A stretch of 64,000 nucleotides of DNA from Ustulina deusta (GCA_023159155.1 JAJNNX010000004.1:1550001-1614000); one strand, 5' to 3'. Shown: positions 1 to 14,726, counted from the first letter of the stretch. The notes: a model not told the origin generated them from the sequence alone. A program made the numbers and translations.

Positions 1-3000
1 TAGCTTAGAGTTATAATATTATTATATATGCTTATTTAAAATATTAGCAAATATTGCTTTATTATAAAAACAACATTTTATTTAAAAATATTTTTTAAGC
101 AAATAATCCGTAAAGCTATTTTAGGTATAAAAAAACAAACAAATAAAATATTGTTTTGTTTAATTATAGCTTTTTAAGATATATTAGCGCATTAAATTAA
201 TAAAATATATATTATTACAAAAAGGGCATTTTTTAAAATTATAATCTTGTTATAAGTAAGAGGCGTATCTTTTGCAGGATATTTAGGCGTAGCATTTAAA
301 GCAAGTTTTAACTAAGTAATTTTGCTTATAATTTTTAAAACTATTAATATCTAATTATAGCTTATTATAAATACTATATTTTATTTAAAAATAGATTAAG
401 CATAGGTAGATAGTTAGTTTTTTTATTAGCTTAATCTTGCTATATACTATATAAGTTTTTTATATATACTTAAGCATTATATAATCTAGATTAATTAATA
501 TTAAGCAAGTTAAGCAGTACTAAAACTTATAAGTTAGGCATAAATGCTTTAAAAGCTTATCTTAAACAATTTTTTGTTTATAAACTAGGTATAGCATAAT
601 AAAATAGTATTTAAATATATAATTAAAAAAATATTTATTATTACTTAGTTAATAATTTAAATATAATTGCTAGTTATAGTTTATAAAAAAATAGGTTAAA
701 AAAAAGTTTATATTAATCTAATAGCTATAAAAAAAATAATATATTTATAGATAGAGCTTGCTTTTATTAATATATTATGCTAAGTTATTTATTATTTTGT
801 ATTTTTAGTAAGGCTTTAAAACATAGTTTAATTAGAAGTACTAAAAAAAATAGTAATAATATTTTTAATAAAAGTTGCAAAAATGCTTAGTAGTAAAGTA
901 GCCCTAGATTTCCGATTATAAAAGGACTTCTTTATAATACTAGCAAATATTACAATTGTATATATAAGTGTAGTAATTCTGCAAATTATTTATAAAAATA
1001 GCTTTAAAATAGAGCAAGTATTATTATTAGCTATAGTTGCTAAAGAGGTGCTTAAAAAGCTTATTAGCATAAAGCACTATATAGCAAGTGGGGCATACTG
1101 CAAATAAAGGACTTAATAGATCTAGAAAATAAAAAATAAGCTATAATTCTAAAAAAAAAGTCCGTAAAAACAATAAAAAATGTTTAACTATAGTTTTATA
1201 ATCTTTATATAAGTAATTCTTAGCTAATTATAAATAGTTTACTATTACCTAATGATTACCAAAAAACTAATAATAACTTTTTTTATTAGGGTAATAAATA
1301 AGCAAAGCTTTTATAAAAACTTTTTAGATTTATTGTTTGGTATAAATATTAGGGTTAAAGCTAAACGTATTAAATGGGCTATTTATTGCAAAAAATCTAA
1401 AATATATAAAAAAAAGATAAACGGTTAAGTAGTAATAACTAGATTATTTCTTTAAAGCATAAGCTATAAAGCTAAACCTATAGCTTTATAGCCTGTACAT
1501 AATAACTATATTATTATTGTTATATTAATCCAAGCTTAGTTAATAAGGTATTACTTTAGTATAGCTAGCCTATATAAAATAAAAAAATAATTTAATTAAA
1601 TTATTTATTACTAGTTTTTTATAATATAGTATTACTTTATATTTAGGTAGTATTAATTTTTTAGTTTTTTAATAAGCGCTTTATTTAGTATATATATATT
1701 AGTTAAACTTATTATTATAAATAGTAAAAATAATATAAATATAGATTATAGGAATATAGAATTTTTTTTAAAATAATTAGAACTATTTTATATAATTAAT
1801 AGTAGTAGTAAAAAATTTATATATTTAAAAAATATGCTTAACTAGCAAGGATTAGCTTTTAATTGTTTTAGCCCTGTATTTTTTAGTACTAAAAAATTAT
1901 TATTAAACGTTTTAAGTTATTTTATTTTAAGTATTAGACCGCTTATCTAGTATATAAGCTAAGCAGTTTTAGTATAGCTGCTAGGTTATTAAACTTAAAA
2001 ATTGCTTTTAGGCTTAGTATAAGTCCCGAATTAATCGCTAATTAGTATTAAATAGGTAAGTAGCAAAAAAAACTATTACTACTATTTAGCGCCTATAAAA
2101 AAGAAAATCTAAGATCTTTTTATATATTTTTTATTATTAATCTTATAAGGACTAGCTTAAGTTTAAAAATAAGTTATAATTTTATAACCCTACTTATTTT
2201 TATTAATAATTAATTGCTATATAGTTTAAAAAAAATATAAATATTTTTTTTATAGTTCTATATTAAGTATTATATATTATATATTTTATTACTTATTATA
2301 TATTAATTTTTATTAGTTTATATTAATATTTTATTTTATATTATTACTTATAGTTTATAAGCCTATAATTAAAAAGGGAAAAAAAAAACGTTCTGCAGCT
2401 TTAGGTATTATTATATATTATAAAGCTTAAGATTTTTAGATTTTTAATTTCTATAGCTTATTTTTTAATATATCAATACTATATATAAACGTTGCAAACT
2501 GGTTTTATTTAGCTTAATAAAACTACTAATTACTAAATAATAATAAATATTTAAAGCAATATTAAACTAAAATATTTTTTTTTTTTTTTAATATAGTAAA
2601 GCAGCTTAGTATACTTTAATATTAGCTTAGGGCATTATTAAAATTTAATACTTTAATAAAATTATAGCAAAAAATATAAATTTTAAATATTTTATTATTA
2701 TAAAACAAAAAAAGTTTAATAAATATGATTTTATTATATATTTTTTTTTAGTACTCTGAATAAAAATATATCTAGTTATTTTTTATTTTAGATTAAACTA
2801 TAGTACTTTTAGCTTTTAAATTATTTTTAAGCTATTTAGTAGTATTTATATACTATTGTTTTAATTATTATTATATATTTAAAATATAAGTTCTATTTTA
2901 ATAAAAATTAATAAAATAAAAAATAAACAATTATTTTAATATAATATTAAAACTAGTTAAATATTAAATTTTAGATCTAATAGTTTATTTTTTTTTTTTT

Positions 3001-6000
3001 TTTTAAAAGCAAGCTAGGTTAAGCAGTACAGTAATATTTGTAGTATTAAAAAGATTTTTTAGGTTAGCTAGTTTATTTAACTTTTTGGCCCAAAATTAGC
3101 TTTGTTTAAATATTGCAGCAGTATTATTATTTTTAGAAAGATTTTTTAGATTAACTAATTTATTTAACTTTTTAACTAAAAGTTAGCCTAGGTTAAACAA
3201 CGTAGCAGTATTAACGCTTTTAAAAAAGGGATACTTTAAGCTTAGGTCGACTAGTTCGGAATAAAAACGTTTTATTTAACTTTAAAAAGGTTTCTAAAAA
3301 GGAAAAAGTTACTAATAGTTTAATTAGAAGTTAAATAAGCAAAAATATTATAAAGCTTATAAAAAATTATATAATATATACTTAATATTTTTTTTAATAT
3401 ATTATAATATATTATTTCTTATCCTACCTACTTTTTGATATTCTAATTGTTTTTTGGGCTAGCTAAAGCTTTGCATTTTTGAAATCGAGGGCTATAGAAC
3501 ACCGGTTGCTAAGACGTAAATAGAATATATCTAGATAAAGCAATTAAATACTACGTAGTTACAAACACTAGTGTGCTAGTATTACTACTTAAGCTTAATA
3601 TATATGTAGTATACTGCTAATATTGCTATCGAAGGAGATAGCAGATAAAGTGTACAACCTGTGTAAAATTGAAATGTAAGCTTATATTGCTTATTAGGTA
3701 GAAGCAGCCCTACTAGCAGACTGTAAGCATTATAACTTGCTAAGCATGATTAATATTTTTGTTGTTGATCGGTATTGGCGACCCTTTAGTAATATCTGTT
3801 TGTATATATATATTGTATATAGCCCCTGGAGCACTTCCTGGTTTAAAGATATAGATGTATAGGTAGGTAGCCTAAGTAGAAGAAGTGCTTTATATAGAAT
3901 CCATTGCAATAGGTAACCTAAGGGCACTCACTCACCTGTATGTACTGCTACTTTTATTTACTGAAGTTTGTATACTAGCTTTATTTTCTACTATACTTTT
4001 TTTTTGTTGCTTTATGTAATAATTGCTTGCTATATTATATTACTAAAAATATAAAAATAGGGCATAGGGCTTAAAGATATAGGGTTGCTGTATTTTTATA
4101 CTATTAAACATAAAGCAGCTATATTAATAAAAGATTTTTTTTGGCTATTTGTTATACCACTCTACCACTAGTTATATTACTTTTTAGTATGTTCTAAATA
4201 ACTATATATTATTATGTAATAAAGTATTAACTATATTAGTAATTATTATTAGATAATATAGTAGAAGATTTTCGAGCAATATATTATAAATATGTTTGCT
4301 ATTTATTTTGTATATATAAAATATAATGTTTTAATTGTTTTAAATAAAAGTATAACAAGTAGATAATTTGTTAAATATAAAACCTGGAATAAAGGCCTTT
4401 TAATAAGAAGTAAGTTTATAGCAGATTTATATTCTAGAATATATAAGTATATAGTTTTATGGTCCCTGAACTATAGCTATAGTATAAACTCTGAGCCGTG
4501 CTTCGAAAGCTAATTGGATAATATAGAACAAAAATACTATAAACTAGGTTAAATTTTAGATAACGAAAAAAAGGTACTTCTTTAAAACTATAAAAATAAG
4601 TTTGATTTATATATATAATAAGTAGTAATAATCTTTATTAGTTGCCCCCTTGTTTTAGAAATCTTTAAAAGGTAGCAAATAGTGCTAGTTCTAACAATAA
4701 AATTGTTTGTCCTAACTTTAAAAAAAAAATATAGCTATTGCTAAAGAATAATATAAATAAAATTTTAAAGATAAGACTGTTTAGTTTTGCTATACGTGCT
4801 TGCTTAAATAAGACTAAAATTTATTTTTTTGGTTAATATTCTATGTCGAAAAGTCGAACTAAATAATTAGCTTTAATTATTTTAATTATTTTAGATTGTA
4901 TAGTATTTTTAAATTTTGTGTTCCTGCAAGCTATAAGCTTGTAAGTATATAAGCATAGTATTTTATTATATATTTACTAATAATTATAAATCTTTCTGGT
5001 GCGTGGACTTTATTTTTAAGCTTTTTGTGGAATAGGTCGTAAAAATCAAGTATTGAGGTCATAGTAGTATTGCTAGGGTTAGGAGGGTAAAGGCAAATAA
5101 AATAATTAGATAATTAGAATAAAGGATCTATAGTCTTAAGTAAAGGAAATATATACTATAATATAATAAGAGTTTATAATATAATATGTTATATTAGTAA
5201 TAGACTTTAGGGATATAGCTTGTAATATTACTAATATAAATAGGGTTAAGTTTTTAGAAAAGTTGAATTTGTTTGCCGATTTATTGTGCTTGGGAATTAT
5301 GGTTTAGAACCTATAATATAGTAATTCTTTATATAAAATCCCAAAAATAAGGCTTGCGTATAGTTGCTTTAGCTGTAAGTCTTTAGTGCAAGTCTGTGAT
5401 TTTATTTTGTAAACGGGCTAGGTAAATTTGATCTGTTGGTTGGTAGTCTTGTTTTGTTTTAGAACGTTTATTTTTAGCTTTTTTTAATTCGGCTTTTAAA
5501 ATGTTGGATTTAGCTACTGATTTAGTTCTTTGAGTATTTTGCTGTTTCTTGCTAGCGATATAAAGGGCGATCGGGAGGATTTTAAGAATTTTGACTCCTT
5601 GTGCTATAAGAACTAGGTTTTTGTGTATTTTTAGATATAGGTCCGAACCATAAGGACTGTTAAGCTATAATGTTTGTTCTATTTTTAAAGCTTATATATT
5701 TTTTGGTGCATTTATAATATAAAATGTTAGTTTGGTATTCTTTTGTACCGAAGCTGGACTAGAAGGTATAGCTATGAAAGGATAGCTATAGAAACTTAAC
5801 TGGGATAAGCCTGCTATAAAGATGTAAAAATATTTGCCTGGCAGTACATATACCGGAACTTTTATTAAAACAATAAACTTTGAGGCTTTATAATTATTTA
5901 GATAAATCTTTGTAATAGTTATAGTTATACTAAAGAACTAGACCTAATAAAGATAGGTAAGACTAGAAAGAAAATATAGGGCTAATAAAATAATAAGTGT

Positions 6001-9000
6001 TACTTTTGTTACAAAGAATATAAAAGAAAGGATAGAAAAGTGCTATAAGATGCTGCCAAGTATAGTAAACCTGAAAAGCTTGTGTGCTTAAAGAGCTACC
6101 TTTTTTAAGAGCTGTATAATAAAAAGAATAAGAATACCTAGTAGAGCTTCTAAGGCTTTTTGTACCAAGGTTAGCTAGAAACGCAAGTTTTTATTGCGTT
6201 AATGTATAACTAAGCCGGAATATGTAGTATACCCAAACTGGGACTGGGATTATAGCGCGAGACCTATATAAACAAAAGTATGGAGTATTGCTGCTGCGCT
6301 AATAGTGCGATAGCTTAATAAATGTGTTGCTATAGATAGACCTAGCTAATTGCTAAAAGTGTTCGTATGTCTAACAAAAAATAATAGAGCAATATTAGTT
6401 ATAGCAAGCATAGCTAAGCAAGCTTATATGTTGCTTGTGCTGTTTATAAAAATAAATAAAATAGTAATATTAATAAATAAGTATAAAATAATAAAAATTA
6501 TGTAAGATCGGGTGATAGTTAGCTAATATTGCTGCTTAACTAATAAGGGATAGATGATATATTTAAAAAAAAAGTAATATAGTTATTATATAGCAAAAAA
6601 GTTAAATAGTATAAGTAGCTTTTGAAGAGCTAATGCTATAAGCTTAGTAGTAATAGTTATTATATATTATTATATAATATTTGCTATTTTAGGGATAGAT
6701 CTGGAGCAATTGAATTTTAATTTTTAAGTTAATCTAGTTATTAAAGTTTATAGAAAATATAAGGATTAAAGGATTTTCTTTGTATTATTGTTAATTTTTA
6801 AATAAAAATATAGCTGCTAGATTGATTGATTTTTTGGTTATGCTAAGTATTTTGCGTAATAAAAAAAAAATAGAAAAATAAAAATAATAGTAAAGCAAGG
6901 AGAAAGAATATTAACGTTGTTTTTAATGTGTGTGTTTGCTTATAATTTTATATATTGTTTTTTTGCAAAAGCTGCCTCTTTTTAGCCTTTAGCAGTAATA
7001 CTATTGCTTATTTTATTAAACTTTTTTTTAGCTTTTGTTTATAAATAAAATTAGAACAAAAAAATAAGCTAAGCTATAGATTAGTTAACTTGAGGTTTGT
7101 GTTAATTACTAACCGCGCGTTAATAAAGCTTAGAATTAGGAAATCTATATTTGAATTTTAAACTAATTTAAAATAGTTAGTTTGCTAGATATAAAATATA
7201 TAAAGTCTAAAATAAAAAGAATTTTTTGTTACAACAACTATAATATAATTAATTTTATTATTTATAAATAATAAATTACTAGCTATAATTAGTTTGTAGG
7301 TAGGCTAGGGTTTTAAACTTGGGCTAAAACGGGATAGTTGTGCGGCTCCGAATGTAATATCCGGTCGGGTGATTATTGTAGTATATATGATTAAACTTAT
7401 TTTCTTTTAGTAGTAGTAAATATCTAATTTAAATGTTATATAATTATATAAAATTAATTTTACGGTTTTTATTGGGGTATAGGCCTTACTAGTGCTACTA
7501 AATCCATTAATTGAGTGACCTTTTTATATATGTGGGTTATTCTAAGGGTTGGAGCGAAGTTATATGATTTTATATTTAAGTAATCTAATAGATTAATATA
7601 TTTACTATACTATTTTAATTTTAGATTCTATCTTTATTTTAATTAGGTAATCTTATATGTAATTTTTATCTAAAATATATAAAAAAGAAATAATTAGTTG
7701 GGGTAGTAATAATTAAATTACCTCCTTAGAGCACGGGCCATAAGGCTATATATTTGGCTTTATAGCCTGTGTGTAATATGATAAACATGTATAGGGCCCC
7801 TATATTAGCATAGTCTGTCCTTAGATACCTGTTTTATTAATATACCTAGTAAGATCATATTTTTTATGTATAATAACTTATATATAAGTTAAAAGCCTAC
7901 GGAGCAAATATTTATTTATATGCGTTCTAAAGTTGCTGTATTAATTAGTTTATTAAATATTTTAGCTAGTTATAAGCAAGCTGTTCTACTACTTTATATA
8001 TTATTTCGATTAAAAAGAACAATAGTAGTTAGTAATATTATAACGATCCTTATTATAGCATTTTTAATAATATGTTAGATAAGCTTAGCTTTTGTGCTTT
8101 TGTAGGGATAATAAATAGCCCTTACAAAAAAAATATCCTATGTTTATATTAAAAAACGAGCCAAATCAAAACAAATAATTACATACTGCAACTTTGCAGT
8201 CTTATTAGTCTCTGCAACATATTATAACAAATGCTATAAGGGTTAAATATGCCGTAAATTCTAATTAAATTCTAGATATAAAAAATTTTATACCTAAAAA
8301 AGTTATAAAACCTTTTTTGCCCTGCAGGAAAGCAATTTTTATAAGTAATCTATATATATAGTTAGCTAAATAAATAAAATAGCTTAAAAAGCCAATAAAA
8401 ATTAAAAATAGAACTTATATATCTATATTTATTATAAACTATAGCCCGCGATTCCTTGATAGATCTTTTGCAAATATAATAAAATAGCCCTATAAAATTA
8501 ATATATATAATATTCAGAATTATTATAAGTTTTATTTAAAGCAAGATTTTTTAGCTTAGGCCAAGCTAGTTTTTATAATTATGTACTAGCTTGTTTATAT
8601 TTTTAGTATTGTATAGCATGCAAAAAAAAACTCTATAGATCACTGATTCTATTTAGTTAATAGATTAGCTTATAATATGTTTATATTTTGTATAGTCATT
8701 CTTTATATGTTAGAGGATAGGACTAGTAATTTTAGGATTATTAGTAGCTTGTAAGACCTTGATCTAAGATAAGCTATTTAGCTTAATAGTTTTAAGTTCC
8801 TAAAAAATAAAATAATATATAAGTTTTTTAAATATATTTATATTATTATGTTTATTATTAGTAAAAGCGCAGTTAAATAAGTTGCTTAATATTTAAAAAG
8901 ATATAAAGTCAGGAAAGAATAATAATAAAATAAGTTGTAATATATAAGTTATAGAAAAGTATAGGGCGAAGTGTCTATATATAAAAGAAAGATAAATTAG

Positions 9001-10699
9001 GGTGCTATATTTATAATTACCTATAGCTTTGACTAAACAATATTACGAACTAATAAAAAAACAGCCTATTAAAAAGATTTACTACTATAGAATGCTATAT
9101 ATTTTGCAACAAAATCTGACTTGATTAGTAGATACAACTATAGGTCGGCCAGGTACATAGAAAGATTTCCTATACGTAATAGCAATTCTAGGACCGACTT
9201 GGTCCTATAATTTGGTTTTTGGGGGGCTACTCCTATAGTATTAGCGCTTATTTTTATTTACTGCCTTTAGAAGAACAGGTTAAAAAATGGAACAGTTTAG
9301 GAAGTTTTGCTTTTTTTTTTCTATATAACTATAGCATTAATAAGTATGTTATATTAAAGATCTGATTTGGCCTAACGTATTTAAGGAGTTAGACGTTAAT
9401 ACAAGTATTATAAATTATATTAGAGTTCCAAAAGCTTAGATAAGAAGCAACCTATTAAATCTAAGTACTTTTATTTATAAAAAGGTCAAATTTAGAGGTA
9501 AAGTCCTAAGCAATTTTTAGTATTGTTCTATATAATTAATAGTAAGATAAGGCTGCTAATATTGCAACTAAGTTTTTTAAGGAGCAGCTGTTTTATTAAG
9601 TGTTTTTTTTAAAGCTGTAGAGCTGGCTATATTACTTTTTAGCGGATTTTTAGATAGCTAGGTAGCGCGGTTATATTATTGATCCGTGGCTAAACATAGT
9701 CTATACAATAAAGGCGTAGTGGGCTATTTTCTGGTAGTTAGACTAGGCAGCAGATAAGCAGCTATAAGTAGGGTTGGATAGTGTAGATAAAGCGCTATAA
9801 GTATGTTTATATATAAAATAGCTATGACCTACTTATAGCTTTTTGTTTAACGAGCTAAAAAGATTGGAATAAGGCTGAAACGGCTTATTGCTTTATTTTA
9901 GTTGGATGTGGCAAAACCTGAATATATTAAACCAGGCCTAAAGAAAAGAGCTAGCTTGGATCTGCAGATAACTACTGGTAAGGCAGAATGCCTTTTTTAT
10001 AAATAAGTTAGGTTTTATTTGATTTTTTTTTTTTTTAAGCTGTGAGAGCTACTAGTACGGCTTGTTATATGCGGGATAAGGAGTTTTTAGTTGTTAGCTT
10101 AGGCAAAGCGACTTGACCGATCTTAGCAGGAGGTTTGGGGAGGGGGGTCGGCGGGCAAAATCTAATGCTCCGTATTATGCTTAGCATGTGTAGAGTATTA
10201 AATACAATTGCTTAGACATCTGGTACGGAAGTGTCTTCCTTTAAGGTGAGTTGAGTAGCTTAAGGGGCTTACTAGGTCTTCTATAGTGGTTGCATATAGA
10301 AGATGCTATAGTATTGCCTTATTATTAGCATGGCGTCCGTTCTAGGAAACTTGAAACAACTAACCCTAGACAAGGCAGAATTTCTATACTATGAAGGTAT
10401 AATATAAAAAGGGGTGGTTATATCTATTTTGCCTTCTTTTTATTTTTATCTCCTACCCTCTTTATCTAGTTCCTGGTACATTATTCTTTATTTACCTGTT
10501 CTTATATTGAGTAGATAATATGTGCGACAATTTGTTCTTTCCCTTTTCTTATTTCAGCCTAGCTATTAGGTATTTGGTTTTCCAAACAGCCTTCTAAGCA
10601 ATAAGATATGCTATTACAAGATTTATTGCTGCTATTTCATTCTTGATAGGTGAGATTCTGTTCTTTTTATCCGTCCTATCCGATGGAGAATTATTTGTA
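1..10699. repeat. RIP-degraded AT-rich block, mostly unresolvable repeats
   Basis: The block is very AT-rich, with TpA everywhere and few CpA or TpG, while AGCT/TAGC words survive. That is the expected end state of repeat-induced point mutation of transposons. No reading frame above about 65 codons makes sense. Slightly less mutated patches lie at about 3,420-3,970, 7,320-7,380, 9,140-9,250 and 10,060-10,700, but I could not assign any of them to a family. I see no gene I would defend here. Confidence 0.75.
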
Positions 10700-11560
10700 G
10701 CAATGGGAGCCTTAAAGCTAAAAATAGTGAAGCTTATTATTATTCAAAGTCCGCTAATTGTATGAGGGCGTTGGAATAGAATGATATTTTGTTGAAATTC
10801 CTTGAATATATGGAAATGCTATATAAGTAGCCATTTTTTTTGGAAACTTTCGAAGAGTATCTCCGGTATATAATTATTCTATATTCTATACTATGTTATA
10901 ACTAATAAGTATTTAAAGGAACTCTGGGACAAGCTTTTATACCTTGCTAAGATTGATGATTTTATTCTAGCTTACCTATGCTTAAACTTAGAGTTCGAGG
11001 TCCGTAACTATAGGCACCAGACGCTTTGCAGCTGGGCTTATAGTAAGGATGGCCGGACATGGGCCAATGCAATAGCTAAGGATATCTTGTAGCCTTTAAA
11101 TCTAGATCGCCTAATGATAAGGATCTATAGTTTTATAGCTTATTATTGAATCTTTAGCTTTGGAAAGGTTTAACTTTTAGGCTACCCTAATAACGTGTAG
11201 AACTTGGTATGTTTTTACAAGTTATAGGATTAGCGTAAACTAGATTTTTTAGAGTATTTAGCTTGTAAGATTAGCTTTGTGTACCGGAATCTAGTTTACA
11301 AGTTTCTAGTAATTTGCCTAAGGCCTGATTAATTTTTTGATAGTATTTTATAGACTAGTCAGGAACTAGTAGGTCTTCGAAGGTATTGCTACGCGAGAAT
11401 TTTGGGTCTTTTTTATAATAATATGTGGAACATGGAAGAAAATATGGAGGAATGAGCAATAAGCCTAGGCTTGCAGATAATAAATAGTCTGATAGATTTC
11501 TAAGGCGGATCTGCTTTATACTGCCCGAGAGGTAGGGGTAGTCATATCGAGAGTTTTCTT
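10700..11560 (+). pseudogene. Decayed coding region, family not recognised
   Basis: Two consecutive reading phases look coding despite in-frame stops. The first, about 10,700-10,905, includes residues like LKFLEYMEMLYK and FFLETFEEYLRYI. The second, about 10,897-11,560, opens with KYLKELWDKLLYLAKIDDFI and includes FEVRNYRHQTLCSW, RTWANAIAKDIL and LDFLEYLACKISFVYRNL. Most stops are TAG or TAA at places where Trp or Gln would fit, as RIP would produce. The phase change near 10,900 could be an intron or an indel. I do not recognise the family. It could be a transposon protein or a host gene. The regular spacing of charged and aromatic residues is what argues for former coding. Confidence 0.35.
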
Positions 11561-11776
11561 AGTTTGTAGATAATAATAAACAAGCTAATTAGGGTTTACT
11601 TAGGATATTTTAAGGGTTTTTTCCTATTAAGTAAAGCAGGATTTTAGTTAATAGCTGGTATAGATAGGAATTTTAAGTAAGATTAATAGCTGAGAAACTA
11701 AGCTTAAAGAGTGACTAGATATATAGAAAGATCTTATTACTATATAAAGAATCAAACTTGAGCACTTGGTATTATT

Positions 11777-11781
11777 CTTAT
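11777..11781. repeat. Target-site duplication, left copy (CTTAT)
   Basis: CTTAT directly precedes the left LTR and recurs directly after the right LTR. A 5-bp duplication is typical of LTR-retrotransposon integrase. Confidence 0.8.
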
Positions 11782-12083
11782 TATTAAATGGGCTTTATAC
11801 GATATATTGTACGTAAAACAAATAACACACGTAGACAGAATATAATATATTGTACTATGTTATCTATAAAAAAAAAAAAAAAAAAAAAATGTTTATACAA
11901 AACATAAGTCTTTTATATTTATATAAGAGCTTATGCTATTATATAAACTAACATAACAAAAAGAAAGTAAGGTCCCTTTTGTCCGGCCGAAGTCCAGCTA
12001 ACATCCGTACAAAAGCCGAGCGTAAACTCGCATTCCGTACAAGTTATACAATAAGGTTATAACTAATACTAATTATTCCAATA
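11782..12083. repeat. Left LTR
   Basis: About 302 bp. It contains an A22 tract (11,868-11,889) and a better preserved GC-richer tail with the block GTCCGGCCGAAGTCC, also present in the right LTR. The two copies differ mainly by C/T and G/A changes and by A-tract length. Confidence 0.85.
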
Positions 12084-14288
12084 CTAGCTATTTTTTTTTT
12101 TAGTTATAACCGCTTGTTATACAAAAAGAACAAAAAAATAACTATATAACTACTTAAATATATATATAAAAGTTTAATTATTATAAAAACAACCAGATTA
12201 GTAATCTAGTTTATATATATAGCTGCTAAATTAATAGGTTATTTTTTTTTAATAAGGTTATATAATAATATTGCAAAGCTATTACTTTAGCTATACGGTT
12301 AATTAAAAATTATAAGCTAAATATTACTTAGTAACTATTTAAATTAAAGCTAAATATTTATTCCTGCTTTATATAACAGCAAGGTTTATAATTAACTAGC
12401 TCGTCCGGTCGGTAGGCCTTATATAAATAGTTGCTAATCAAAAGCCTTTAAAGTTATTTATATTTGGTTAACTAGGCAGATTATTTATATAAAAAAAAAT
12501 TAACTAATTAAAAGTCAGGTTAGCTCGTATATAGGAAAGCTTGCATATAAAAAAATGTTTAAATTTCCTGTTGTTTTCTGTTCTTTTGTTGTTTTTTAAA
12601 ATCTTTTATATTATATATTGCTTTTATATTTTTTTATATTTTTTTATTTTTTTATTTTTTTTCATTTATACAAAAATAATTGTAGTCCAGTTGGCCCAGT
12701 ACTAGCTATAATTTGTATTAGTATTAAAATAAGTATTTATTATATAATAGATCTTATTTCAAGTTTTTTTAGATCTAATTTAGTAAATATAAAAAATTTT
12801 TATATAACTTTTAAGGATTGTTAAAAATACTACGTAGTATTAATTTTTTGTAATACTAAGTTTTTAATAAGCATTTATAAATAAATATGCCTTGTTATAA
12901 AATAAGTTGTATAGTTAGCCCGTATAGTTTTTTTTTATTTTTATGTTTTTTAAAAGATTGTATACTTTTCGGAAAAAATTATCCTATTTTGTACGTTTTT
13001 TATAAAAAGTAGATCTAAAAAAAGGTTATTTAGTATAAGGTCTAGTATTATATAAAGGTACGCCTGTTATATAAAGGTTTAAAAAGGGTTATAAATAATA
13101 GAATATTTATATACTAGCTAAAAATTAGGTTTATAGCTTACCCTTGTTATCTAACTATATATTAGTTCAAAAATATTCTAAAACTTAATAGTAGGTCGTA
13201 CAAACTAAGCAGCGTGGTCCTTAAAGGTATAAAATTATATGTTCTAAATAAGATTAGGCCATATAGGTTCTAAATATTTAATTTTTAGTTTTTGTTCTGT
13301 TTATATAATAGGCCTAAGGGCTAGAGTAAGTTAAGGGGTAAAAGTAGGTTAAAGAATAAGGGTAGGCTAAAAGGGAGCAGGTCAAAATTGTTAACTTAAT
13401 ATAAAAAAGACTAAAAGCTATCGTACAAAAAGTAGTAAAATAAGTTAAACAATTAAAAGCTTAGAGAAACCTTTAGTTAGTTCAAATTCACTTTATATAA
13501 TCTAAGCAAAGTTCTTTATATATATACCTAAATCTATTTATAGTTATATTTCTTTATATATAATAATATTATAAAGTTTTGTATAAATATTTACGTAAAG
13601 TTTTCCGAAGTATTTAAATATTTATTCCGTAAAATCTTTTTTGTACGTTTTTTAAAATATTTATTTATTATTAATTATATAGTTATATTTTTTAATCTAA
13701 TAAGCTATATATATATTAAATATTAGTTTTGTTATATTATTTAAATTAATAGGTTTATTTTAGTATTAAAAATCAAATATTTTTTATATATTTTTTAAAC
13801 TAACGCTAAGTTCTTATATAATCTTTTTATATATAAATTATAAGTATGCTTTAGTAGCTTTTTATATATTATATAATATGTTTAATACTATAATAAAAAA
13901 AATAAAATAGGTAAAAAAAAAAAAAAAAGCTATTTAGTTATTATATAATAATATAGTTAGAAATAGCATAATTATATACTATTTTTATCTTTTTTATATA
14001 ATATTTTTAATGCTTTTTATAAAAAATTAATACTTATATATTAAAAATTAAATTTTTATTACTTTTTTTATAACAATTAAATATACTTAGGCATTTTATA
14101 GTATAAAATATTTGTTTTATTTTGTATAGTATTACTAATGCTTTTTTATAAAAAGGTAATATTATATAGTAAAGATTTCAAAATATAATATAAAGACTTA
14201 TTTATATAGGTTTAACTTTATTATTACTTTTGCTAATCTATAATATTTTTTTATAATTCTTTTAAATATTTTTATAACTATTAATTAA
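12084..14288. other. Internal region of the LTR element
   Basis: 2.2 kb of AT-rich sequence with scattered short GC patches such as about 12,398-12,420. A 68-codon frame at 12,618 is mostly Phe/Ile/Tyr from T-rich DNA and is not credible as a gene. I could not identify a primer-binding site or polypurine tract. Confidence 0.6.
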
Positions 14289-14582
14289 TATTAAATAAGC
14301 TTTATATAATATATTGTATATAAAACAAATAATATATATAGATAGAATATAATATATTATATTATATTATCTATAAAAAAAAAAAAAATATTTATATAAA
14401 GCATAAGTTTTTTATATTTATATAAAAACTTACGCTATTGTATGAGCTAATATAACAAAAGGGAAGTAAAGTCCCTTTTGTCCGGCCGAAGTCCGGCTAA
14501 TATTTGTACAAAAGCTAAGCGTGAACTCGTACTCCGTACAAGTTGCACAATAAGGTTGTAACCAATGCCAGTTATTCCAACA
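14289..14582. repeat. Right LTR
   Basis: About 294 bp, aligning over its whole length with the left LTR. It is less mutated in its last 100 bp and keeps CA at the terminus. Confidence 0.85.
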
Positions 14583-14587
14583 CTTAT
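14583..14587. repeat. Target-site duplication, right copy (CTTAT)
   Basis: Exact copy of the 5 bp before the left LTR. Confidence 0.8.
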
Positions 14588-14726
14588 AAACCCGTCACGC
14601 CGGTTTTCGGAGTTATAACATGAATATTGAATCGCTCCGATTGAGTTATGCTTAAAGCTCTAGTCTTTCTTTACGAAACCCTCCTAGCCACACTATCCCT
14701 AAAGCTGCCATTTACTGTTCCACTTC

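Larger units (their letters stand above)
11782..14582. mobile_element. RIP-mutated LTR retrotransposon, 2.8 kb, non-autonomous or deleted
   Basis: Two direct repeats of about 300 bp (11,782-12,083 and 14,289-14,582) flank 2.2 kb of AT-rich internal DNA, and CTTAT borders the whole unit on both sides. Each LTR begins TATTAAAT. The right LTR ends CCAACA and the left CCAATA, consistent with original TG...CA ends of which several have been changed by transitions. The internal part shows no gag, protease, reverse transcriptase or integrase that I can read, and it is too short for a full Gypsy or Copia element (usually 5 kb or more). It is either a short non-autonomous element or an internally deleted one. 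Direction of transcription cannot be decided. Confidence 0.85.
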
